Origin: an uncultured Eubacteriales bacterium
GTDB lineage: Bacteria > Bacillota > Clostridia > TANB77 > CAG-508
Direction: 5' to 3'
DNA: 64,000 nt
Assembly (NCBI GenBank): GCA_949287075.1
Contig: CASEEU010000015.1
Span: 43,479-107,478 of the forward strand
This document shows, one piece after another, positions 46,080 through 53,016 of this stretch. The translations under genes were made by a program, and so were the position numbers. A model generated the notes under the pieces. That model saw only the letters and a program-made list of their open reading frames with translations, had not been told where the DNA came from and made no database searches. Position 1 is the first letter of the stretch. Every line of letters begins with the position of its first letter.

Positions 46080-47228
46080 ATGAAACGAGAAATAATCGAT
46101 AAAATCACTTCATTAATATTATTTTTAGTCGTTATGGGGATTTTTGCAGTTATCATTGTTTTTTCTATTATTGCAATCCAAGAATTTTCAAAAGAAGATG
46201 AACAATTAGCTTTTTCAGGAGATTCAGGGAATGTTAGCACAATAACAAGTGATGAAAAAACAGTGGAAGATGATATAGAAGTACCAGAAATTGTTGAAAA
46301 TCCGATTAGTTCAATAAACAACAATAATAATAATACAAATACAGATTATTCAAATGTGCAAGTAGATAAATATTTTTATAATCAATTAGATGAAAAATCA
46401 AGAATTATATACAGAGCATTTGAAAGTAATAAAGAACAAATGAAAACAGGAACTTATCAAATCGAATTAGGAACAAGTTTTTCAGACATATTGTCTCAAA
46501 GTAATGGACAAGAAAAATTAGGAGAATATTATCAATCTGCAATAGAAGCCTATACATATGATAATCCAGAAATATTTTATTTAAGCCCTAAAAAAATGTT
46601 TTTAAATATAGAAACGACAACAAGAGGAGAAAATTCAACATACAATGTATACATCAATTCTGGAAATGAAGCCAATTATTTAGCAGAAGAATTTAATTCT
46701 AAACAAGCAATAGATCAAGCATTTGCACAAATTGAGCAGGTGAAAAATCAAATTATGCAGAATAAAACCGGAAATACCTATGAAGACATCAAGATGGTAC
46801 ATGATTATTTAGTTGATAACATCAATTATGATAGTAGTTTATCAAAACAAAATATTTATAGCATCTATGGAGCATTGGTAAACAGAGAATGTGTATGTGA
46901 AGGATATGCAAGAGCTTTTAAATATTTATTAGATGAATTAAATATTCCTTGCGTAATGGTAATTGGAACAGGAACGAATTCACAAGGAGAAACGGAAAAT
47001 CATGCTTGGAATTATGTACAATTAAATGGAAATTGGTATGCAGTAGATGCTACTTGGGATGATCCAGTTGTGATAGGTGGAGGAACGGCAAGCGAAGAAT
47101 CAAGATATAAATATTTCCTAGTAGGAAGAGAAGTGATTGATCAAGACCATAGTCCAAGTGGTCAATTTACCGAAAATGGAAAAATATTTAGTTATCCAAA
47201 TGTTAATTATGAAAATTATAATCATTAA
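46080..47228 (+). CDS. Membrane-anchored transglutaminase-like protease-fold protein
   Basis: A 382-aa protein with RBS AAAGGA. N-terminal TM (about 10-33), an acidic and Asn-rich linker (about 38-95), a helical middle and a C-terminal transglutaminase-like core: NRECVCEGYARAFKYLL with Cys273, GETENHAWNYVQL with His308 and WYAVDATWDDP with Asp323. The triad is complete. Such exported domains can act as peptidases, cross-linkers or peptidoglycan-linked enzymes. The position beside the germination operon (divergent) may hint at envelope or spore function, but this is only proximity. Confidence 0.85.
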   Translation: MKREIIDKITSLILFLVVMGIFAVIIVFSIIAIQEFSKEDEQLAFSGDSGNVSTITSDEKTVEDDIEVPEIVENPISSINNNNNNTNTDYSNVQVDKYFYNQLDEKSRIIYRAFESNKEQMKTGTYQIELGTSFSDILSQSNGQEKLGEYYQSAIEAYTYDNPEIFYLSPKKMFLNIETTTRGENSTYNVYINSGNEANYLAEEFNSKQAIDQAFAQIEQVKNQIMQNKTGNTYEDIKMVHDYLVDNINYDSSLSKQNIYSIYGALVNRECVCEGYARAFKYLLDELNIPCVMVIGTGTNSQGETENHAWNYVQLNGNWYAVDATWDDPVVIGGGTASEESRYKYFLVGREVIDQDHSPSGQFTENGKIFSYPNVNYENYNH

Positions 47229-47364
47229 AATAGAATACATCTGATAAAAAATGACAGAAACATAGATCGAGAAATGTATCAATAAAGTAAGTTAATAAAC
47301 TTTCGTTGAAAGAATTAAAAGGAAAGGAGCTAGTTGTGTAGCTAAAAGCGAGCAACAAACCAAT

Positions 47365-48222
47365 ATGATATTAGATGAACTATTTGGAAATAAAATAAAA
47401 GTATATGCATTTGTGGGACCATCAGGCACTGGAAAAAGTTATCGTGCACAAATGGTTGCAAGTGAAAGAAATATCAGTTATATTATAGATGATGGATTAC
47501 TAATCAAAGATAATGAAGTATTAGCTGGCGAATCAGCTAAAAAAGCACCTACAAAAGTAGGAACAGTTAAACATGCATTATTTTATGAAAAAGAAGAAAG
47601 AGATAACATTATAAAAACGTTAAAAAAAGAAAGACCACAAAGTATCTTAATATTAGGTACATCTGATGGCATGGTGCAAAAAATTGCAGCCAATTTAGGA
47701 TTGCCTGAAATTAGTGAATATATCTATATAACAGATGTGGCAACAAAACAAGAAATGGAAACAGCAAGAAGAATTCGTGTAACAGAAGGGAAACACGTAA
47801 TACCAGTACCAACTTTTCAAATCAAAAAAGATTTTTCAGGATATTTATTAGATCCATTACAAATCTTTAAATCAAAAGGAAAAGGACAAAAACCATATAT
47901 ATCAGAAAAATCTATCATCAGACCGACCTTTAGCTATCTTGGTAAATTTACAATATCAGATTTAGTGTTTAGACAAATCTTAGAATTTATAGCTGTGAAA
48001 ACACCAGCGATTTATAAAATATCAAGAACAAGGGTAGAAAACTATGGTGAAGGTGCAAAAATCTATGTAGAAGTTACTGTTATGTATGGATATAATGTAA
48101 TCAATGGAATTAAAGATTTTAAAGATAGAGCAAGAAAAGAAATAGAAAAATTGACTGCGATGAATGTTGTAGAACTAGATGTAGTTGCGAAAAATATTTA
48201 TGTGCCAGAACAACAAGACTAA
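47365..48222 (+). CDS. P-loop NTPase with C-terminal Asp23/Gls24-like domain
   Basis: A 285-aa protein. Walker A is GPSGTGKSY (18-26) and a Walker-B-like RPQSILILGTSD is at about 89-100. The C-terminal 70 residues (ISRTRVENYGEGAKIYVEVTVMYGYNVINGIKDFKDRARKEIEK) resemble the Asp23/Gls24 (alkaline shock) domain. The combination is seen in clostridial hypothetical proteins upstream of cmk; function unknown. Start problem: ATG 47365 has no adjacent RBS; the AAAGGAGC is about 35 nt upstream and would suit a four-codon TTG-TGT-AGC-TAA reading frame. ATG 47365 is kept as the first in-frame ATG. Confidence 0.7.
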   Translation: MILDELFGNKIKVYAFVGPSGTGKSYRAQMVASERNISYIIDDGLLIKDNEVLAGESAKKAPTKVGTVKHALFYEKEERDNIIKTLKKERPQSILILGTSDGMVQKIAANLGLPEISEYIYITDVATKQEMETARRIRVTEGKHVIPVPTFQIKKDFSGYLLDPLQIFKSKGKGQKPYISEKSIIRPTFSYLGKFTISDLVFRQILEFIAVKTPAIYKISRTRVENYGEGAKIYVEVTVMYGYNVINGIKDFKDRARKEIEKLTAMNVVELDVVAKNIYVPEQQD

Positions 48223-48223
48223 A

Positions 48224-48287
48224 TGTCGCATTGACAAACGATCTCTATGCGACAAATGTCGCACAGACAAACGAACTCTATGCGACA
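48224..48287 (+). repeat. REP cluster O, 2 divergent copies
   Basis: Copies are at 48224-48254 and 48257-48287, with matched arms but a changed loop (GACAAACGA instead of GAAAAACGA) and TCTATG before the right arm. They start 1 nt after the stop codon. Confidence 0.93.
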
Positions 48288-48315
48288 TAAAATTATAAGA
48301 AAAGAGGAAATGCGG

Positions 48316-48972
48316 ATGTCATTTGTAGTTGCAATTGATGGACCTGCAGGCGCAGGAAAAGGAACCATAACCAAAATGGTAGGTGAAAAATTAGGATTAG
48401 TGAATATTGATACAGGTGCAACCTTTCGATGTGTTGCTTTAAATATGATTCAAGAGCATATTGATATACAAGAAGAAGACAAAATAGAAAAAATGTTAAG
48501 TAAAATCAATATCGAAATGCATCCTGATGGAAAAATCTTTTTAAATGGAAAAGAAGTAACACATAGAATTAGAGAAAATGATGTAAATGATTTGGTTTCA
48601 CCAGTATCTGTATTGCCAGTTGTCAGAAATAAATTGTTGGAAGTACAAAGAAAAATTGCAGAAGGAAAAAATGTCATCATGGAAGGAAGAGACATAGGAA
48701 CAGTCGTATTTCCAGATGCCGATGTTAAAATTTATTTAGATGCAACAGCAGAGGAAAGGGCAAGAAGAAGGGTGTTGCAAAATCAAGAAAAAGGAATAGA
48801 ATGTTCTTATGAAGAAGTATTAAAAGGAATTAAAAACAGAGATAAAAGAGATTCTACCCGAGAAATTGCACCATTAAAAAGGGCAGAAGATGCCATATAT
48901 GTAGATTCTACGAATTTAAGTGTTGAGCAAGTAGTAGAAAAAATAATAGAAATTATTAGACAGAAAGCATAA
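48316..48972 (+). CDS. cmk: Cytidylate kinase
   Basis: 218 aa from ATG 48316 (AGAGGA about 9 nt before; ATG 48310 is too close to it). Phosphorylates CMP and dCMP with ATP. Walker A is DGPAGAGKGT (8-17), with NIDTGATFRCVAL and the EGRDIGTVVFPDADVKIYLDA lid region, then RDKRDSTREIAPLKRAEDAI. Full length with no anomalies. It lies upstream of plsC, the usual clostridial neighbour. Confidence 0.95.
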   Translation: MSFVVAIDGPAGAGKGTITKMVGEKLGLVNIDTGATFRCVALNMIQEHIDIQEEDKIEKMLSKINIEMHPDGKIFLNGKEVTHRIRENDVNDLVSPVSVLPVVRNKLLEVQRKIAEGKNVIMEGRDIGTVVFPDADVKIYLDATAEERARRRVLQNQEKGIECSYEEVLKGIKNRDKRDSTREIAPLKRAEDAIYVDSTNLSVEQVVEKIIEIIRQKA

Positions 48973-49072
48973 GAGGTAAGAGTTTAAGGAAGCATTAAAA
49001 AGAAATAATAGCATAACGAGAATAAATGATAAGATTTTAAGTAGAAATTATAGCAGGACAAGAAAACAAATA

Positions 49073-49154
49073 AGGTCTGTCCCTTTTGTTCAATTTTTGA
49101 ACGTTGGGGACAGGTTAAATCGTTCAAAAATTGAACGATTTGGCACGTCCCTAA
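49073..49154. repeat. Second interspersed repeat family, compound palindrome
   Basis: This contains AGGTCTGTCCC, a GTTCAATTTTTGAAC palindrome, GGGGACAGG, a perfect 11-bp hairpin (49117-49127 with 49131-49141, AAATCGTTCAA/TTGAACGATTT) and TTTGGCACGTCCC. The 20 bases 49132-49151 are the exact reverse complement of 41371-41390. Related GGGGACAG is also seen at 39047-39054. The gap 48973-49176 holds nothing else recognisable. Confidence 0.8.
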
Positions 49155-49176
49155 TGTTTTAGAAAAGGAGATAAAA

Positions 49177-49773
49177 ATGAAAAAAGTATTAAAAGAAATT
49201 ATAAAATGGATTGTAAGAGGAGCTTTATATATATGGTTTAAGGTGTATTATCAAACAGAAATTAAAGGATTAGAAAATGTTCCAAAAGAAGGAGCTGTTA
49301 TTTTTTGTGGAAATCATAGAAGTTATATAGATCCACCACTAATGGTGGCAACTGCTAAGAGAGATATGAAATTTTTGGCCAAAGAAGAATTATATAAAAA
49401 TAAATTCTTAGCATTTTTAGGATGGGCGTTTGAAGCCATACCAGTTAAAAGAGATGAAAAAGATATTACAGCAATAAAAGCATCATTAAAAGACTTAAAA
49501 GAAGGTAAATGTATAGCCTTATTCCCAGAAGGAACAAGAAATGGATTAGAAAAAGGGGAAAAAGTAAAAGATGGAGTTGCCTTTTTTGCCATCAGAAGTG
49601 GAGCAAAAGTCGTTCCTTGTGGTATAAAAGGAGGAACAAAAGACCATCATAAAATTACGATAACTTATGGAAAGCCATTAGATTATAGTCAATATAAGGG
49701 AAGTAAAGACAAAGAAGTATTAGACAAAGTAACAGAAGAAATTATGAATAATATAATTGAGTTGACAAAATAG
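49177..49773 (+). CDS. plsC: 1-acyl-sn-glycerol-3-phosphate acyltransferase
   Basis: 198 aa with RBS AAAAGGAG. Transfers an acyl chain to lysophosphatidic acid at the membrane. An N-terminal hydrophobic helix is followed by the catalytic NHRSYID (H47, D52), a VPVKRDEKD-like IPVKRDE block, FPEGTRN (motif III) and VPCGIKGG. Normal length. The promoter of typA overlaps its 3-prime end. Confidence 0.94.
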   Translation: MKKVLKEIIKWIVRGALYIWFKVYYQTEIKGLENVPKEGAVIFCGNHRSYIDPPLMVATAKRDMKFLAKEELYKNKFLAFLGWAFEAIPVKRDEKDITAIKASLKDLKEGKCIALFPEGTRNGLEKGEKVKDGVAFFAIRSGAKVVPCGIKGGTKDHHKITITYGKPLDYSQYKGSKDKEVLDKVTEEIMNNIIELTK

Positions 49774-49790
49774 GTTATTTGGTATATAAT
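49762..49790 (+). promoter_or_regulatory. Consensus sigma-A promoter of typA
   Basis: TTGACA (49762-49767), 17 bp and TATAAT (49785-49790), both perfect. The -35 is inside the last codons of plsC. The leader of about 195 nt contains a GGCGTTTTTC/GGAAAACGTC hairpin and three REPs. Confidence 0.85.
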
Positions 49791-49856
49791 TTTATAAGCT
49801 GATTTTTAGAGAATTAGGCGTTTTTCAAGAAAAACTTTGGAAAACGTCTTAATAAA

Positions 49857-49971
49857 TGTCGCATTGAGATCAGATCCATTTGAGACATTGAGAAAAAATG
49901 TCGCACAGACAAACGAACTCAATGCGACACGGCAACAAAATGTCGCACAGAAAAACGAACTCTATGGGACA
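49857..49971 (+). repeat. REP cluster P, 3 copies in the typA leader
   Basis: Copies are at 49857-49887 (strongly divergent: TGTCGCA ... GATCAGATCC ... TGAGACA, still 31 nt), 49899-49929 and 49941-49971 (TGTCGCA with TGGGACA). Confidence 0.88.
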
Positions 49972-49992
49972 AAAATGAAAGGGAGTAGTAAA

Positions 49993-51810
49993 ATGAACAA
50001 CAAAAACATTAGAAATATTGCAATTATTGCACACGTTGACCATGGTAAAACAACATTGGTTGATGCCATGTTAAAACAAAGCCATGTGTTTAGAGAAAAT
50101 GAACAAGTAGCAGAGAGAGTAATGGATTCTAACGATTTGGAAAAGGAAAGAGGCATTACCATTCTTTCTAAAAATACGTCTGTTATGTATCATGATATCA
50201 AAATTAATATTGTGGATACACCTGGACATGCTGATTTTGGTGGAGAGGTAGAAAGAGTACTTAAAACAGTTGATGGAGTACTTTTATTAGTTGATGCTTT
50301 TGAAGGTGCAATGCCACAAACAAGAGAAGTGTTGAAAAAATCATTAGCTCTAGGCTTAAAACCAATAGTCGTTATTAATAAAATTGATAGACCAGGTGCA
50401 ACTCCAGAAAAAGTGGTTGATCAAGTTATTGAATTGTTTATTGAGTTAGATGCCAATGATGAACAACTAGATTTCCCAGTTGTATATGCTTCAGCAAAAA
50501 ATGGAATTGCGAAAATGGATTTAAATGAAGAAACAACAGATTTACATTGTTTATTTGAAACAATTGTCAATACAATAAAAGCTCCAGATTGTGATGAAGA
50601 AGGTCCAGCACAAATGTTAGTATCTAACATTGATTATGATGATTATGTTGGAAGAATTGCAGTAGGAAGAGTAGAAAGAGGAAGTATAAATGTTGGAATG
50701 CCAGTAGCGATTTGTGGAAAAGAAGATAAAGTGACACAAGGTAGAATTGCAAAGGTATATACACATGTTGGATTAAATAAAGTAGAAGTAGAAGAGGGAA
50801 AAGCTGGAGATATTATTGAACTTGCAGGTTTACCAGATATCAACATTGGAGATACGATTTGTGATTTTAATCACCCAGAAAAAATACCATTTGTCGATAT
50901 TGATGAACCAACGGTATCTATGACATTTAGTGTTAATAATGGACCATTTGCAGGAAAAGAAGGACAATTTATTACCTCTCGTCATATCCGTGATAGATTG
51001 TTTAAAGAACTAGAAAGAAATGTATCATTAAGAGTAAAAGAAACAGATTCACCAGATTCTTTTGAGGTATCAGGAAGAGGAGAATTACATTTATCTGTAT
51101 TAATTGAAACCATGAGAAGAGAAGGATTTGAATTATTAGTATCTCGTCCAAAGGTTATCTTCAAAGAAATTGATGGCGTAAAATGTGAACCAATTGAAGA
51201 TTTAGTAGTTAATGTTCCAGATGATTGTGTAGGAAATGTTATTGAGAAATTGGGAAGAAGAAAAGCAGAAATGGTAAATATGGAACCTGCTGAAGATGGA
51301 CATACAAAAATAGAATTTAAAATACCAGCAAGAGGATTAATTGGATATAGAACAGAATTTTTAACAGACACAAAAGGGGAAGGAACCATGAATCATATAT
51401 TTGATTCATATCAAGAATATAAAGGAGATATCCAAGCACGTGTTAGAGGAACAATTGTAGCCTTTGAAAATGGAAAATCTGTAACATATGGATTATACAA
51501 TGCACAAGATAAAGGTGATTTATTTATCGGACCTGGTGTAGAAGTATATGAAGGAATGATTGTTGGATTAAATTCAAGGGGAGAAGATTTAGCAATCAAT
51601 GTATGTAAAGAAAAACATTTAACCAATACAAGAGCTTCTGGTTCAGATGATGCATTACGTTTAGTACCACCAATTCAAATGTCATTAGAAAAAGCAATAG
51701 AATTTATCCAAGATGATGAATTGGTAGAAGTAACACCAAAATCAATCAGATTAAGAAAGAAAATCTTAGATACAAAGGAAAGAGAAAGAGCAAATAGAAG
51801 TAAACAATAA
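49993..51810 (+). CDS. typA: Translational GTPase TypA/BipA
   Basis: 605 aa from ATG 49993 (RBS AAAGGGAG). A ribosome-associated GTPase involved in stress and large-subunit assembly. G1 is AHVDHGKTT, then the switch-I region [14 protein letters not shown]3 [18 protein letters not shown]4 NKIDRPGA and G5 YASAKNG. Domains II, III and V follow, ending in the BipA-specific CTD ([36 protein letters not shown]). Length is normal. Confidence 0.97.
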   Translation: MNNKNIRNIAIIAHVDHGKTTLVDAMLKQSHVFRENEQVAERVMDSNDLEKERGITILSKNTSVMYHDIKINIVDTPGHADFGGEVERVLKTVDGVLLLVDAFEGAMPQTREVLKKSLALGLKPIVVINKIDRPGATPEKVVDQVIELFIELDANDEQLDFPVVYASAKNGIAKMDLNEETTDLHCLFETIVNTIKAPDCDEEGPAQMLVSNIDYDDYVGRIAVGRVERGSINVGMPVAICGKEDKVTQGRIAKVYTHVGLNKVEVEEGKAGDIIELAGLPDINIGDTICDFNHPEKIPFVDIDEPTVSMTFSVNNGPFAGKEGQFITSRHIRDRLFKELERNVSLRVKETDSPDSFEVSGRGELHLSVLIETMRREGFELLVSRPKVIFKEIDGVKCEPIEDLVVNVPDDCVGNVIEKLGRRKAEMVNMEPAEDGHTKIEFKIPARGLIGYRTEFLTDTKGEGTMNHIFDSYQEYKGDIQARVRGTIVAFENGKSVTYGLYNAQDKGDLFIGPGVEVYEGMIVGLNSRGEDLAINVCKEKHLTNTRASGSDDALRLVPPIQMSLEKAIEFIQDDELVEVTPKSIRLRKKILDTKERERANRSKQ

Positions 51811-51890
51811 AATGTATAAAAGTTTTGGCATATAAGAAAAAAAATAGCATAATATGTAACTAGAAATTCTGTAAATAAAAGGAGAACTTT

Positions 51891-52472
51891 ATGAAATTAA
51901 ATGGATTAAAAGAACAAATAGAACATTTTGAACCATTTAACGAACAAGAACGAGTAGATAAAGAAATGATGCTAGAATATATAAATACATTTACAGATGT
52001 ATTGACTAGAGGAAATAAAATGTGTCATTTTACAGCGTCTAATTGGATTGTAAATAAAGAAAGAACAAAGGTATTAATGATTTATCATAATATTTATCAA
52101 TCTTGGGCATGGACAGGTGGACATGCTGACGGAGATGGAAACTTACTACATGTTGCTTTAAAAGAAGCACAAGAAGAAACTGGACTAAACCATTTGAAAG
52201 TATTAAAACAAGAGATATATAGTCTAGAAATTCTTACAGTAGATAGCCATATAAAAAGAGGGAATTTTGTACCATCTCACTTACACCTAGATTGTTGTTA
52301 TTTATTGGAAGCGGATGAAAACGAACAACTTAAAGTAAAAGAAGATGAAAATAGTGGTGTAAAATGGATAGATATCAACAAGGTAATAGAAATAACTAAT
52401 GAACCGAAAATGGTACCAATTTATCAAAAATTAAATGATAAATTGATAAAATTAGAACAAAAAATAAAATAG
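51891..52472 (+). CDS. Nudix hydrolase
   Basis: A 193-aa protein with RBS AAAGGAGA. The Nudix box is GGHADGDGNLLHVALKEAQEETGL: the REUXEEXGU part is present as KEAQEETGL, while the first Glu of the motif is replaced (Gly). It hydrolyses nucleoside-diphosphate-linked substrates in known relatives; the substrate here is unknown. HLHLDCCYLLEADE and GVKWIDINKV are typical of the family. A separate unit with its own terminator. Confidence 0.9.
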   Translation: MKLNGLKEQIEHFEPFNEQERVDKEMMLEYINTFTDVLTRGNKMCHFTASNWIVNKERTKVLMIYHNIYQSWAWTGGHADGDGNLLHVALKEAQEETGLNHLKVLKQEIYSLEILTVDSHIKRGNFVPSHLHLDCCYLLEADENEQLKVKEDENSGVKWIDINKVIEITNEPKMVPIYQKLNDKLIKLEQKIK

Positions 52473-52484
52473 ATTTGTTATGAA

Positions 52485-52510
52485 AAAGAACTGCTTGAGC
52501 AGTTCTTTTA
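52485..52510 (+). terminator. Terminator after the Nudix gene
   Basis: A 10-bp stem AAAGAACTGC/GCAGTTCTTT with a TTGA tetraloop, then T-rich sequence. Confidence 0.85.
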
Positions 52511-52548
52511 TAGATAGTAATAATAGTAATAAAAAGCATTCCAAAAGA

Positions 52549-52577
52549 TTGACATAAGATTAGAAAGTGTATATAAT
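52549..52577 (+). promoter_or_regulatory. Consensus promoter of the Cys-rich miniprotein
   Basis: TTGACA (52549-52554), 17 bp and TATAAT (52572-52577), both perfect. The start of RNA would be near 52584, giving a leader of only about 22 nt. Confidence 0.85.
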
Positions 52578-52605
52578 AAGAAAAACATATTTAGGAGGGA
52601 AAACT

Positions 52606-52833
52606 ATGAAAGAAATAGAAAGCACCTCCGAGATTCAACGGAGGTGTATATTTGATCCGGAAGACAGGGGATGTGAAGACTGTATCATGGACACATGTCC
52701 ATATATATATTGTCAAAAACTTTCCTGTTTGAATTGTACATTGCGGATGACATGTCCCATGTGTGAAGGAGATTGCACCAAATGCGAGTATCGTGCAGCA
52801 TGCATGATATCTCAAGAAAGACAGTTGAAGTAG
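52606..52833 (+). CDS. 75-aa protein with twelve cysteines
   Basis: ATG 52606 with a strong RBS (TTAGGAGGG). Cys at 14, 23, 26, 31, 36, 41, 44, 50, 53, 57, 60 and 66, giving CxxC pairs (23/26, 41/44, 50/53, 57/60) and Pro/Tyr-containing spacers. No signal peptide. Likely a metal (Zn or Fe-S) or redox miniprotein; it does not match the six-Cys SCIFF precursor or a standard 2[4Fe-4S] ferredoxin spacing. A hand count of three 60-bp lines (52621-52800) gives 78/180 G+C, higher than its surroundings. It has its own promoter, terminator and an internal hairpin, so it is strongly expressed and monocistronic. Confidence 0.75.
   Translation: MKEIESTSEIQRRCIFDPEDRGCEDCIMDTCPYIYCQKLSCLNCTLRMTCPMCEGDCTKCEYRAACMISQERQLK
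52623..52646 (+). promoter_or_regulatory. Hairpin with anti-Shine-Dalgarno arm at the start of the Cys-rich gene
   Basis: CACCTCCG (52623-52630)/CGGAGGTG (52639-52646) is a perfect 8-bp stem with an 8-nt loop. The left arm CACCTCC could instead pair with the gene's own AGGAGGG at 52593-52599 and block translation. Confidence 0.5.
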
Positions 52834-52864
52834 AAAGAGCCAGTATATATCTTGGCTCTTTTTA
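52834..52864 (+). terminator. Terminator after the Cys-rich gene
   Basis: A 9-bp stem AAAGAGCCA/TGGCTCTTT with a 10-nt loop and a T-rich tail, starting at the stop codon. Confidence 0.85.
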
Positions 52865-52889
52865 TTATATATAGGAAACAATATAAAAC

Positions 52890-52918
52890 TTGCTTAATTA
52901 AACATAATAGTATATACT
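52890..52918 (+). promoter_or_regulatory. Possible promoter of the TPR gene
   Basis: TTGCTT (52890-52895), 17 bp and TATACT (52913-52918). Confidence 0.45.
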
Positions 52919-53016
52919 AAGGAAAGATAAGAAGCATAAAAAGATAAGAAACATAAAAAAATAAGAAATAAAATGAAAATAATTAAAAAAATCATGATAT
53001 AGAAGAGGTTGATACT

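Noticed and set aside
49837-49992. An N-terminal extension of TypA (and likewise of cmk, ldh, rnr and the 22159 gene) through REP sequence.
   Set aside because: The extensions are translated REPs; good RBSs are found at the internal ATGs that match the family start.
52606-52833. SCIFF-type RiPP precursor or a 2[4Fe-4S] ferredoxin.
   Set aside because: SCIFF precursors are shorter with six Cys and sit next to a radical SAM gene, which is absent; the Cys spacing does not fit the CxxCxxCxxxCP ferredoxin pattern.
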